NCBI RefSeq assembly: GCF_000014945.1
Contig: NC_008553.1
Coordinates: 1,426,001 to 1,490,000 of the forward strand
Source of the DNA: Methanothrix thermoacetophila PT
Lineage (GTDB): Archaea; Halobacteriota; Methanosarcinia; Methanotrichales; Methanotrichaceae
Direction of reading: 5' to 3'
Length of the DNA: 64,000 nt
Part shown: piece after piece, positions 25,428-33,100 of the stretch
Layout of the letters: the number at the start of each line of letters is the position of its first letter
Position numbering within the stretch: the stretch's first letter is position 1
Notes under the pieces: generated by a model
Seen by the model: the letters and a program-made list of their open reading frames with translations, nothing else
The model's database searches: none
Told to the model about the DNA's origin: nothing
Made by a program: the position numbers and the translations under genes

Positions 25428-25438
25428 AAAATATATAC
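25428..25438 (+). promoter_or_regulatory. TATA box of the gene at 25470
   Basis: AAAATATATAC is followed by a run of ten A residues or more and lies 32-42 bases before the ATG, a good position for an archaeal promoter with a leader of about ten bases. Confidence 0.55.
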
Positions 25439-25469
25439 CCAAAAAAAAAAGATATCGTTGTGAGCTGCT

Positions 25470-25898
25470 ATGGAGGATATCTCGGATCGCATCGCTGCGC
25501 TGGCTGCAAGGGCGCTCGAGCCGATCATCTCTGCGATGGATGCTGTCGAGATCTCATGTGAGATGGAGGCTGATGGCAGGCGCTGGATGCTGGAGGCGAG
25601 CGATGCGCACATATTCTGCCGCATGGGCATTGCAGACTGCCTGGAGCTCCTGGAGAGGAGTGCGGAAGAGCTTGGTGTGCCGCTGGAGGAGGAGCTAGTC
25701 GTGAGGCATCCCGAGATGGAGTTCGGCGAGAACATGGTCACCGGCTTCTTCGAGGCCTGGAGAGGAGTGGCGGTCAGAAGGAGGAACCCCATGGAGGATA
25801 TACTCGACGCCCTCATCTCCGAGCTCGAGATGCGCGGGGTGAGCATATCTCTGGATGAGGATTTTCTGCTGCTATCCAAGCGCAGATCGATGCGCTGA
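25470..25898 (+). CDS. Unrecognised acidic helical protein
   Basis: The 142 residues are strongly acidic and mostly helical, without membrane segments or metal motifs. I do not recognise the family. It has its own A/T-rich promoter and converges with the exported-protein gene at 25911. The product could be a small regulatory or binding protein, but nothing in the sequence shows this. Confidence 0.68.
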   Translation: MEDISDRIAALAARALEPIISAMDAVEISCEMEADGRRWMLEASDAHIFCRMGIADCLELLERSAEELGVPLEEELVVRHPEMEFGENMVTGFFEAWRGVAVRRRNPMEDILDALISELEMRGVSISLDEDFLLLSKRRSMR

Positions 25899-25910
25899 AC
25901 CGCTCTCGGC

Positions 25911-26531
25911 TCAGCCCTGCAGCGGGCTCATGCCTCTGCTCCTCACATCGATAAATGTGGGAAAGCCCCTTGCATTCAGCTCATCCTCGCCGAGAAGAAT
26001 GCTGTGGCCCTGCGAATCACACGCTCTCAGCCATGATATCCGCCACCTACCAGGCTCCGCATCCGCCGGTATCCTGATATCACCCCGGTAGACGACTCCG
26101 CCGGTGCTGTCAGCGGTTGATGTCTGGTTCAGCTGCACCTCAGCCGACATCCCTCCGGAGGGGCTGACGAGCTTTATCAGCGGGGGAGATGCTCCGATCT
26201 CGGAGAGCGTGAGCGATATGTTAAGAGTATCCAGGCTTGCATTCATCACGCGGGGCTCGATCGTGAGATTCAGCAGATAGGGCCCGAGCCTGGCATCAAA
26301 TTGAGAGTCGATGCCCTCCGCCACACCGCCCGACGGATCGCCGCTCGCGAGGACTATCCTCTTCTCGATCGAGAACACCCCTACCATATCCTCGGTCCTG
26401 AATCCATGAATTGCAGGATGGAGCGACGCGTCCTGAGCCTCAGCGGTTCCGTATGAGATGTGCGCCCATGCCAACGATCCTGAGATCATGAGGAAGAGCA
26501 TGCAGACCAGAAGCAGCGCATCTCTGCACAT
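25911..26531 (-). CDS. Exported beta-rich protein of unknown function
   Basis: The 206 residues start with a signal peptide (LLLVCMLFLMISGSLAWA) and continue as a beta-rich extracellular domain with several N-x-S/T sites. The segment DIRIPADAEPGRWRISWLRA resembles immunoglobulin-like or pre-peptidase-type folds seen in archaeal surface proteins. No C-terminal anchor is present. A second exported-protein gene follows upstream on the same strand. Confidence 0.72.
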   Translation of the reverse strand: MCRDALLLVCMLFLMISGSLAWAHISYGTAEAQDASLHPAIHGFRTEDMVGVFSIEKRIVLASGDPSGGVAEGIDSQFDARLGPYLLNLTIEPRVMNASLDTLNISLTLSEIGASPPLIKLVSPSGGMSAEVQLNQTSTADSTGGVVYRGDIRIPADAEPGRWRISWLRACDSQGHSILLGEDELNARGFPTFIDVRSRGMSPLQG

Positions 26532-26604
26532 CTGCCTGCGAGATGTTGCTCATCGTAGAAGAATTTTGCTCACGGCCGGTGGGAGCTGTCCGGATGGGTG
26601 CTGA

Positions 26605-26673
26605 TGTCGGAAATCTGGACCTTACAGCCTTCAGCAGTCGAAAACACCCAATCCTTATTCAGACAGGTCCGGC
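26605..26673 (-). repeat. Dispersed diverged repeat, copy C1
   Basis: Similar to 28731-28806. On the minus strand it reads RTCLNKDWVF, then KVQI; the other copy reads RMCSNKD, a stop, VF, then KIQIFG. This looks like a relic of a zinc-ribbon coding region. It fills most of the gap 26532-26695. Confidence 0.6.
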
Positions 26674-26695
26674 CAGTGTGTCGCGCATCGACTCA

Positions 26696-27247
26696 TCACC
26701 GCAGCCTTCCGGCTCTTCTGATGCGGGCCGCTGCCATCGCGAGCATCGACAATAGCACACCTGCTGCTGGAATCTGTCTCTTAGCGCTCTCACTCACGTT
26801 ACTCGTTTCGGGATGTTCTCCTGCCAGTTCGGTCGCATTCACAGCAATCCCAGTCTCCTCCGTCACGTTCTCGACGATCAGATGGAAGCTCCTGTAGTTC
26901 GGAGGGGAGCCCTTCGCAGCGATACCGACCTCTATCGTATGATTCGCGGGAGAGATATCTCCTGCTGATAGATTCACGTTGAACGTCATCCTACCACCAG
27001 GATAGACCCATCTGGCTCTCGTCACATTCGATACTGATACACCCTCAGGCAAGCCTCTGAATACCAGTCTGGCATAGGCACCGTCACCTCCAAGGTTCTG
27101 TATCGTTATCGGAAGAGTTATGGTGGTGTTCGGACTCATGCTCACATCAGGAGCGTCAACGACCTTGAAGTACGGCGTGGCGCCTGCGGCATCCGTTGCT
27201 GCACAAATAGCCACAATCAGGACCACGATCACGGCAAGTTTTCTCAT
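26696..27247 (-). CDS. Exported NEW3-like surface protein with a C-terminal sorting-signal-like tail
   Basis: The 183 residues have a signal peptide (about 1-22), a beta-sandwich like the NEW3/NPCBM-associated domain (about 28-130) with several N-x-S/T sites, and a C-terminal tripartite tail: the short motif IPAAG, a hydrophobic helix VLLSMLAMAAA and a basic end RIRRAGRLR. That tail is built like archaeosortase recognition sequences, though it is not the classical PGF motif. It could be a substrate of ArtA (8535-9296). A TATA box at 27267-27275 lies about 20 bases before the ATG, so the transcript is probably leaderless. Confidence 0.78.
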   Translation of the reverse strand: MRKLAVIVVLIVAICAATDAAGATPYFKVVDAPDVSMSPNTTITLPITIQNLGGDGAYARLVFRGLPEGVSVSNVTRARWVYPGGRMTFNVNLSAGDISPANHTIEVGIAAKGSPPNYRSFHLIVENVTEETGIAVNATELAGEHPETSNVSESAKRQIPAAGVLLSMLAMAAARIRRAGRLR

Positions 27248-27266
27248 GATTGTTACATTGTCAAAT

Positions 27267-27275
27267 TTTATAAAA
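27267..27275 (-). promoter_or_regulatory. TATA box of the NEW3-like protein gene
   Basis: TTTTATAAA on the minus strand, with a start codon about 20 bases downstream and no Shine-Dalgarno site. Confidence 0.5.
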
Positions 27276-27347
27276 GCATTTCCGGCTGGTATGTCAGATC
27301 TCGGCGTACTGGACTTCGGAAAGATCAGACGTGAAGATTCATGCTGC

Positions 27348-27890
27348 TCACAGGTGACACTTCACAAACCTCTCGAGGATCCAGCAGTTTCTGACCTCTG
27401 GGCTGAATAAAATACCGTAGACAGGGCGATCGCGTCCCACAAAAGCCTCACAGTTCTCCTCTATGGCTCTCAATTCGGATGGAAGCACCAGACGAAAGGC
27501 GTGGAGGTGGAACACAGGTATCGTCCGCGGCTCTCCGAGCAGCGGCGTCTCAGCGATGATCTTCACGTCTCCCATGCCGATGTGGATATACGGCAGCACG
27601 CTTCCACCCAAAATGGAGCATATGAGAGCTGCTCCAGTCGATATTCCCAGCATCGGGAGTTTGCATTCCCGTATCCAGGAGAGCTGATCTGCATCATCAA
27701 AACAGCGCCTGTCTTTGAGAGCTGTGCCGCAGAGTACGATCTTATCGTAACCATGCGGGTCATCGAGCTCACTGTAATGCAGAACATCGATCTCTGCGCC
27801 AGCTCTGCGAAGCGCTGCTGCAACAGGGTCGACGAACTCGTATCTTGAGAGCGAGCCCGCGCGATAGCACATGTCAAGGACAAGAATCAC
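27348..27890 (-). CDS. Degenerate class I glutamine-amidotransferase-like protein
   Basis: This 180-residue protein has the flavodoxin-like GATase1 fold, seen in YDKIVLCGTALKDRRCF, then PMLGISTGAAL and ILFSPEVRN. In active enzymes the elbow reads GxCxGHQ and the end HPE. Here the nucleophile cysteine is serine and the histidine is serine, so glutaminase activity should be absent. The start lies 11 bases after the Dph6 stop, in the same operon. The pairing of an ATP-pyrophosphatase with a GATase-like partner recalls two-subunit GMP synthase. A binding or regulatory role is inferred. Confidence 0.78.
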   Translation of the reverse strand: MILVLDMCYRAGSLSRYEFVDPVAAALRRAGAEIDVLHYSELDDPHGYDKIVLCGTALKDRRCFDDADQLSWIRECKLPMLGISTGAALICSILGGSVLPYIHIGMGDVKIIAETPLLGEPRTIPVFHLHAFRLVLPSELRAIEENCEAFVGRDRPVYGILFSPEVRNCWILERFVKCHL

Positions 27891-27901
27891 CGTATCACCA
27901 T

Positions 27902-28618
27902 CTACGCATTGCCATTGTTCAGATGCCCCGGCTTCTCCACGAGCCTCGCTGACTCGATCACGTATCTACCCCGATTCCCGCTGAAGTGGCTTGCAGCGCG
28001 GAGAATCTCAAGACGCCTCCTGAAGATAGGCCCGTCCAGCACCAGCGTCTCTAGCTCGCCACCCTCCCCAGAGGGACTTATTCCATACCTTTTTTGAAGA
28101 CCCTGAAGCTTTGCTATCATCCCATCATCAATCTCCGCTCCCAGAAAGCTCTCATCAAGGGGGTACGCGAAGACACCTGTCACAATGACCCTGAAGCCGT
28201 ACGCTCTCAGCATCCTCAGATACTCGATTTGATCTAGCTGCCAGAGGGGGTTGAAGCACCAGAGATCAAGGCTGCTGCAGATCCTCTGGATTCTTGATGA
28301 CTGGTAGACGGACTCGATCGCGCCTGTCACTATCCCCTCGATGCCATAAAGCCTGCGCGCCTCGATGATCGCATCTCTCAAATCCTCCAGCTCCATCTCC
28401 TCCACGCCCGGTGTTCGCCACTTGAGGATATCAACGCCAATGGCGGATGCCACAAGATCCGCGAGCCCTATGTTCGGGGTGTGGAACATGTAGCTCTCTT
28501 CATTCTCAGATATCAGGGTGATCAGACACCGTACGTCCTCATGTTCCATGGCCCTGTAGCAGGCGAAAACAGAATCCTTGCCGCCGCTGAATAGAACTCC
28601 GAGTTTCATATCAGACAT
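27902..28618 (-). CDS. dph6: Diphthine-ammonia ligase
   Basis: This catalyses the last step of diphthamide synthesis on elongation factor 2, amidating diphthine with ammonia and ATP. The 238 residues match the archaeal Dph6 (MJ0570-related) N-type ATP-pyrophosphatase family: the PP-loop FSGGKDSVFA at residues 10-19, IVTGAIESVYQSSRI in the middle and the conserved SGEGGELETLVLDGP near the end. It is followed at 11 bases by the degenerate amidotransferase-like gene. Confidence 0.93.
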   Translation of the reverse strand: MSDMKLGVLFSGGKDSVFACYRAMEHEDVRCLITLISENEESYMFHTPNIGLADLVASAIGVDILKWRTPGVEEMELEDLRDAIIEARRLYGIEGIVTGAIESVYQSSRIQRICSSLDLWCFNPLWQLDQIEYLRMLRAYGFRVIVTGVFAYPLDESFLGAEIDDGMIAKLQGLQKRYGISPSGEGGELETLVLDGPIFRRRLEILRAASHFSGNRGRYVIESARLVEKPGHLNNGNA

Positions 28619-28730
28619 ATCTCATCCGTGCTGCATCTTCGGTACAGACCACCGCATCCAGTATGATATCTGGCATGGAACTTGTCTCACAAATCTCTTA
28701 CTGACGATGAGCGGGACCTTTCCAGATAAG

Positions 28731-28806
28731 AGCTGTGGCCAAAAATCTGGATCTTCCCTCTTCTGCACATCATAAACACCTAATCCTTATTCGAACACAT
28801 CCGATG
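28731..28806 (-). repeat. Dispersed diverged repeat, copy C2
   Basis: Similar to copy C1 at 26605-26673. It includes the minus-strand motif TGT-TCG-AAT-AAG-GAT (28786-28797). It lies in the gap 28619-28885 between dph6 and the chorismate mutase gene; no gene was seen there. Confidence 0.6.
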
Positions 28807-28885
28807 AGCGGATCTCAAAATGCCACATCCCCAACAGGTCGCATGGTGGTCCTGAACCAGATGATGTGATTTTTAGGAGCTCCAC

Positions 28886-29173
28886 TCATGGCAGGTTGTC
28901 CTCGCCATGAAGTCCGTGCTGCTTCTGGAGGCTCATGTCGATGAGTATCCTGAATATGCTCTTTATGCTTCCCGGATCGAGACCGAGCTCCGTGGCCATA
29001 TCCACAGCCCTGCTGAGCACCAGTGCCTCCTGATCCGGATCGGATATCGAGAGGCCGAGCGCTGCCTTATCCCTGTAGATCTTCTCTGCAAGAGCCATGC
29101 GCTTCTGTATCAGCCTCAATATCTCCTCGTCTATTTTCTGTACCTCCAACCTGTGCTCAACCAAGCCCATCAT
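28886..29173 (-). CDS. aroQ: Chorismate mutase (AroQ type)
   Basis: This converts chorismate to prephenate for Phe and Tyr synthesis. The 95-residue all-helical protein shows the AroQ pattern: an N-terminal arginine in EHRLEVQKIDEEILRLIQKR, lysine in RMALAEKIYRDK, and a third helix with SIFRILIDMSLQKQ. Its start overlaps the shikimate kinase gene by four bases, so two steps of the aromatic pathway are translationally coupled. Confidence 0.9.
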   Translation of the reverse strand: MMGLVEHRLEVQKIDEEILRLIQKRMALAEKIYRDKAALGLSISDPDQEALVLSRAVDMATELGLDPGSIKSIFRILIDMSLQKQHGLHGEDNLP

Positions 29174-30036
29174 ATCCCCTCCTGAAAGAGATCCGCCTGC
29201 CCCATCCTGGCGCTTCTGTTCTCAACCGCTGCCCTTATGATCCTTCCGCCGAGAGATGACCATGCCTCCACAACATCATCTCCTGAGATATCATCGACGA
29301 GTGCAGCGTATGCTGGTCCGGTGCCGGAGAGAGTCGCTCCGGCTGCACCAGCCCTGAGCGCAAGGACGATCGGCTCCGGAGACCTGCGGAGCGCTGTGCA
29401 GTACAGTAGCCCGTTCAGTGTCATCGCTCCTGCATAATCCCCCTCAATCGCCATCTCAAACACAGCATCAGCAACCCTGGAGAGCGCTCTGCACCTCTCC
29501 ACGTCAACATCTCTGGAGAAGAACTGTTCCTCAGGGATGAGGAGCACCACATCTGAGTGAAGCTCATCTCTTTTCAGGAGACATCTCTTCAAATTGTCCG
29601 TCACCACAACACCGCCGAGCATGGAGGCGCACGCGTCATCGAACGCACCGGTCACCGTGACGCCTGCGTCGAGAGCCGCCTCGACCCCAATGCGCACCGC
29701 ATCGATCATATCGATCTCCTCGCCCAGTGCATCCACGGTAGCGAGAACCGCGGCGTTTGCAGCAGCACTGCTCGACTTCAGACCGCTTGCGACCGGTATC
29801 TCGCTTCTCGTCCTCACAACACCCCCGTAATCGAGATCGAAATGGCTCAACACACTCTCAACACATCTTACGATGAGCGTGGTATCGATGCCTTCCACAT
29901 CCCCTCTCACACCCTCAGAATCGTCGAGCACAACCTCTGCTGATGTTCGGAGCGATATTCCGAACGCAGAGCCCTTCCAGTTCGCGATGGCGTTCAGCAC
30001 AGTTGCTGCGCCGTATGCAGTGGCGTATCCCCTCAT
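29170..30036 (-). CDS. aroK: Archaeal shikimate kinase (GHMP family)
   Basis: This phosphorylates shikimate in the aromatic amino-acid pathway. It is the archaeal GHMP-fold enzyme, unrelated to bacterial AroK. Visible motifs are the family N terminus YATAYGAATVLNAI, the ATP loop PVASGLKSSSAAANA and the late GATLSGTGPAYAAL. An upstream in-frame ATG at 30066 exists, but the one at 30036 begins at the family's usual N terminus and gives 288 residues. Chorismate mutase follows directly. Confidence 0.92.
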   Translation of the reverse strand: MRGYATAYGAATVLNAIANWKGSAFGISLRTSAEVVLDDSEGVRGDVEGIDTTLIVRCVESVLSHFDLDYGGVVRTRSEIPVASGLKSSSAAANAAVLATVDALGEEIDMIDAVRIGVEAALDAGVTVTGAFDDACASMLGGVVVTDNLKRCLLKRDELHSDVVLLIPEEQFFSRDVDVERCRALSRVADAVFEMAIEGDYAGAMTLNGLLYCTALRRSPEPIVLALRAGAAGATLSGTGPAYAALVDDISGDDVVEAWSSLGGRIIRAAVENRSARMGQADLFQEGI

Positions 30037-30085
30037 GGTGATGACCCCTTTGCCGGCATGCTCCATACGATGTTAAGAGAAGATC

Positions 30086-30610
30086 TCACGCCAAACCTGT
30101 CTCGATCATTCTTTTCAGCTTCTCGAGCTCCATCACGAACTCCAGCTTCTCCTCACGGGTGTACTTCGCCATGAGCTTATCCAAATAATCGAGCTCGCTG
30201 TATGTTGATTCAAAAGAGGGCTCGTAGCTGCCCAGCATGTAAAGCGGAATGACATCAACGCCACCCCTCGATGTTGTCTCCTGCAGATCCCTCACGACGA
30301 TGATGAAGCAGTATCTTCTGTACCCGAGTCCCCTTGCAATATTCTTCGCCAGGCCGTCCATCTGCTGTATTCTTCTTGCTGAGAGGCTCTTGTATGCTGC
30401 CACGGAATCCTTGTATTCCACGAACATAACCGAGTCCTCTGACCAGAGTATGGCATCGTACTCCACTATTGCCACGGAGTTCTTGAGAGCGACGACATTG
30501 AAGAGAACACCCCTGCACCATCCGATGTTCAGATGTATCCTGAAATCGCTCTCGGTTGAGGGGGCCACCCTCGGCTTGAGGACATAAGGATCGCTCCTGA
30601 GCTCGATCAT
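30086..30610 (-). CDS. Putative PD-(D/E)XK nuclease-fold protein
   Basis: The 174-residue protein is of unknown family. A likely restriction-endonuclease-like core is visible: Asp52 in VEYDAILW, then Glu65 and Lys67 in MFVEYKDS (D-x12-E-x-K), followed by a helix with QMDGLAKNI and a strand YCFIIVV. A helical, lysine-rich C terminus follows. It could repair or cut DNA or RNA, but it lacks further domains and no partner gene is adjacent. The motif assignment is by eye. Confidence 0.62.
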   Translation of the reverse strand: MIELRSDPYVLKPRVAPSTESDFRIHLNIGWCRGVLFNVVALKNSVAIVEYDAILWSEDSVMFVEYKDSVAAYKSLSARRIQQMDGLAKNIARGLGYRRYCFIIVVRDLQETTSRGGVDVIPLYMLGSYEPSFESTYSELDYLDKLMAKYTREEKLEFVMELEKLKRMIETGLA

Positions 30611-30740
30611 GAACGAATGTCTGAAACAAGCTTTTATAAAAAAATTCCCATCAGGATGCGGAACTCAAGAAACCATCAAATGGGATCATAACAGAGCTGG
30701 CACATGGAGTATGCTGTGAGCTGGTCCCAAGATAGCTAGC

Positions 30741-30862
30741 GTAACATGCTCAATACGTTGATATGAACTGCCCTCTTGGCAGATTTCTGGGATGAACAAT
30801 CCCCAATGATGGCGACTTCAGTCGACCGCAACTCAAATACGCTCACGATATCGAGCAAATGC
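30741..30862 (-). repeat. Dispersed diverged repeat, copy B1 (decayed coding sequence)
   Basis: Aligns with 54873-54992 in inverted orientation over about 120 bases. Both copies translate in one frame to similar peptides: LLDIVSVFEL and KSAKRAVHINVLSMLR here, LLNIVSVLEL and KSAKRTIYLNLLSMFL there. The gap 30611-31017 holds this copy and a short tandem TTTGAGATTGCCC duplication near 30939-30965, but no convincing gene. Confidence 0.75.
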
Positions 30863-31017
30863 AGCCAGCGCCACCGGCAGGTCGCATGGGATGATGGTAT
30901 AGGCACAACGGGATTGCCCCATCTATTGCCATGCAGTTTGAGATTGCCCGTTTGAGATTGCCCCAGAGAGAACGAAGAACAGCAACAGCACAATTCAGGT
31001 GTGCTGCATATCCGCTC

Positions 31018-31203
31018 TCATGCCTCTATCAGGACCTCCTGCGAGAGTATGTTGACCTCCTTGAGCTTACCGTCAACCTCCATCGATCCCCCGAGTATTC
31101 CCTCGAATAGAATCCTGCCATCCATGACAACGATCCTGACCACGCTCTCCATTACAAGCTCCTTCTTGCCACCGGCAACCATGTAGACCGACAGCTCACA
31201 CAT
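31018..31203 (-). CDS. cooT: CooT-like small nickel-binding protein
   Basis: The 61-residue protein matches the CooT family (once described as predicted RNA-binding), with the conserved N-terminal Met-Cys, in which Cys2 binds nickel, and the pattern KKELVMESVVRIV followed by VDGKLKEVNILSQE. CooT assists Ni delivery to CO dehydrogenase in Rhodospirillum. The gene is 10 kb from cooS, just downstream of tRNA-Arg on the same strand. The link with the CooS of this window is inferred. Confidence 0.78.
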   Translation of the reverse strand: MCELSVYMVAGGKKELVMESVVRIVVMDGRILFEGILGGSMEVDGKLKEVNILSQEVLIEA

Positions 31204-31223
31204 AACATCACCAATGGATATGA

Positions 31224-31298
31224 CGGACCCGGCGGGACTCGAACCCGCGACCCCCGGGTTAGAAGCCCGGTGCTATATCCTGGCTAAGCCACGGGTCC
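31224..31298 (-). tRNA. tRNA-Arg (UCU)
   Basis: The 75-base cloverleaf has acceptor arms GGACCCG and CGGGTCC, the anticodon stem-loop CCGGG-CTTCTAA-CCCGG with anticodon TCT, and the T arm GCGGG-TTCGAGT-CCCGC. There is no intron and CCA is not encoded. It lies nine bases after the prefoldin gene on the same strand and may be cut out of the long superoperon transcript. Confidence 0.96.
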
Positions 31299-31306
31299 AT
31301 TCGGTT

Positions 31307-31669
31307 TCAGCCGCCCCTTGGCGGCATCTGGCCAAGCGACTGCCTCAGCTGGTCCTGAAGCTGATTGAACCTCGACTGTATCCGCTCCTCCTGCTTGGCA
31401 ACCGTCTTCAGGCGGAGATCGAGAAGATCCACCCTCTCCTTCAGCTCTGTCATCAACGTCGCCTTGTCGGATCTGAGCATGAGCTCGCCGACATTCTTGT
31501 AGACCACCACATCGTCCGGAGACTTGTCCAGCTCCTTGATCGCAGCCTCAGCTTCTTTCTTGAGGAGTTCAATCTGGCTCTTCTGCGCAACCAGTGCTTG
31601 AGCCTGCTGCTGCAGCTGCTGCAGCTGAGCAAGCTGATTCTGCACCTGTGGGGGTAACTCTCCGCTCAT
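31307..31669 (-). CDS. pfdB: Prefoldin subunit beta
   Basis: Prefoldin is a hexameric chaperone that captures unfolded proteins and passes them to the thermosome. The 120 residues consist of two long coiled-coil helices (about 8-48 and 78-115, rich in Gln, Leu and Glu) joined by the beta-hairpin KSPDDVVVYKNVGELMLRSD, as in beta subunits. It follows pcc1 with a four-base overlap at the end of the exosome superoperon. Confidence 0.95.
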   Translation of the reverse strand: MSGELPPQVQNQLAQLQQLQQQAQALVAQKSQIELLKKEAEAAIKELDKSPDDVVVYKNVGELMLRSDKATLMTELKERVDLLDLRLKTVAKQEERIQSRFNQLQDQLRQSLGQMPPRGG

Positions 31670-31893
31670 ATCTCAATCATCTCCACACATATCCTGACCA
31701 GCCTCAGCCAGGTGTTCAGGGCCGCTCTCAGGGAGACCACATCATCACCCTCGACGGTCAGCAACAACCCATTATTCGCAGCACGAATCTCCACCCTTCC
31801 ACGATGGAGATCGTCATCAAGCTCCGGTTTCAGTGCATTGAGCACAACCTCTGAATCCGGCAGCTCAAAGATGATCTCTGCGCGGCCCCTCAT
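31666..31893 (-). CDS. pcc1: KEOPS complex subunit Pcc1
   Basis: KEOPS makes the t6A modification at position 37 of ANN-decoding tRNAs, and Pcc1 provides its dimerisation core. The 75-residue protein has the expected fold: a strand AEIIFELPD, a helix with VVLNALKPELD, strands VEIRAANNGLLLTVEG and a C-terminal helix with SLRAALNTWLRLVRIC. It lies between rpoP and pfdB, a usual archaeal arrangement. Kae1 and Bud32 are not in this window. Confidence 0.88.
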   Translation of the reverse strand: MRGRAEIIFELPDSEVVLNALKPELDDDLHRGRVEIRAANNGLLLTVEGDDVVSLRAALNTWLRLVRICVEMIEI

Positions 31894-31897
31894 ACCA

Positions 31898-32035
31898 TCA
31901 GATCGCCTTCATCCGCTTTACGGTTGTCGGCCGTTCCTTCATAAGTATTCTGTGGCCGCAGTAGGGGCATCTCACGCCTGCGTACTCATAATCAACTTCC
32001 ACGGTCCTCTTGCACCTGGCACACTTGTAGGCCAT
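31898..32035 (-). CDS. rpoP: DNA-directed RNA polymerase subunit P (Rpb12-like)
   Basis: The 45-residue zinc-ribbon subunit of archaeal RNA polymerase reads [16 protein letters not shown], then [16 protein letters not shown]. The two CxxC pairs bind one zinc. It follows rpl37ae without a gap and precedes pcc1 by four bases, the standard archaeal order. Confidence 0.96.
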   Translation of the reverse strand: MAYKCARCKRTVEVDYEYAGVRCPYCGHRILMKERPTTVKRMKAI

Positions 32036-32320
32036 CTACTCCGTCTCCATCGCCCTCTTTATCATGGATCTCACAACAGATCTTCCGGCGGATGTCACCG
32101 GAAGGTATGTGCCGCCTGCGAACTCATAGCCGCACTTGGAGCACTGCCATATCGCAGTGCCGACTCTCCTGACCCTGGTCCTGTTGCACCTAGGGCAGTC
32201 ATACCTGACCCTGCTTTTCTCCTCGATATCGGCTACGAGCTTTCTGATCTTTCTTCCATACCTGGGCCCGAACCTGGCTGCGGACCTGGTCTTCCTACCC
32301 TTCTTGAATTGCTTGACCAT
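32036..32320 (-). CDS. rpl37ae: 50S ribosomal protein L37ae
   Basis: This is a 94-residue large-subunit zinc-ribbon protein. It shows the basic N terminus with [16 protein letters not shown] and the zinc pairs CPRC and CSKC, 15 residues apart. It lies six bases behind rrp42 in the exosome superoperon. Confidence 0.96.
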   Translation of the reverse strand: MVKQFKKGRKTRSAARFGPRYGRKIRKLVADIEEKSRVRYDCPRCNRTRVRRVGTAIWQCSKCGYEFAGGTYLPVTSAGRSVVRSMIKRAMETE

Positions 32321-32326
32321 AATGCA

Positions 32327-33100
32327 TCATTCCAGAAACTTCTCTCGGATCTCCCTAGCATTATCACATGCTATATCAACAATGCGGTACACCTGATCCT
32401 CAGAGAGCATCCCCGGCCCGCTCTTCTGCATCCCGCATATCGTACCGTCTGCCTTTGTTATCACTGTGAGCTTGGCATCGGCTATTGCCTCCTCATCCAC
32501 ATCCGGATCGAAGAGAACAACATCCCCGAATTCGACGGCTGTCGTGGCTATGGGTATATCCCTGACCGGAAGCTGGAAGTCCTCGCCGAGACCGAACCGG
32601 CTCGCCGGCACAGTGGCTCCGAGAAGCGCTGCGATGGCGCCGAGGCTGGATGCATCCATGATATTCCCACAGTCATCCAGTATGTGTATGTCTATGAATA
32701 TTATCCAGACCTTCTCCCCGGGAACGATGCAGAGTGCATCGAGATCAACAGAACCAGACTCGCGAACTCCCCTGTCGACAACCCGCGCGAGCTCTATTCC
32801 GTACTCGTTCGGCGGTCCCGGCTCGAATATCGGAGATGCCAGCGGCACAAGCTCTGCATTCGTTACTATAACACCACGGTTTGGAGCGTCCGGGAACGGC
32901 TCGCCCGGCTGTATCTTGATCCCGACCATGACCTGGGTTTTTCCGAGCTTGACAAGAGCGCTGCCTTCAGCTTTTTTTATTATGTTCCTCTCGATCTCTA
33001 TCGGCCTGTATTGAGTAAAGGATCTCCCATCTGCACGCTCGCCGCGCAGCAGCAGGTTGTACAGGTAGTCCTTTCTTATCTCAGATATCACACTGCTCAT
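32327..33100 (-). CDS. rrp42: Exosome complex component Rrp42
   Basis: This is the catalytically inactive RNase PH-fold subunit of the archaeal exosome ring. It alternates with Rrp41 in a hexamer and helps bind RNA. The 257 residues show the PH-domain pattern: [16 protein letters not shown] at the start, [17 protein letters not shown], and the second repeat [20 protein letters not shown]. It overlaps rrp41 by four bases. Confidence 0.95.
   Translation of the reverse strand: MSSVISEIRKDYLYNLLLRGERADGRSFTQYRPIEIERNIIKKAEGSALVKLGKTQVMVGIKIQPGEPFPDAPNRGVIVTNAELVPLASPIFEPGPPNEYGIELARVVDRGVRESGSVDLDALCIVPGEKVWIIFIDIHILDDCGNIMDASSLGAIAALLGATVPASRFGLGEDFQLPVRDIPIATTAVEFGDVVLFDPDVDEEAIADAKLTVITKADGTICGMQKSGPGMLSEDQVYRIVDIACDNAREIREKFLE

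Noticed and set aside
30930-30970. Short tandem repeats of GAGATTGCCC considered as a CRISPR-like array
   Set aside because: Only two or three units, with almost no spacer; not a CRISPR array. No CRISPR or cas gene was seen anywhere in the window.
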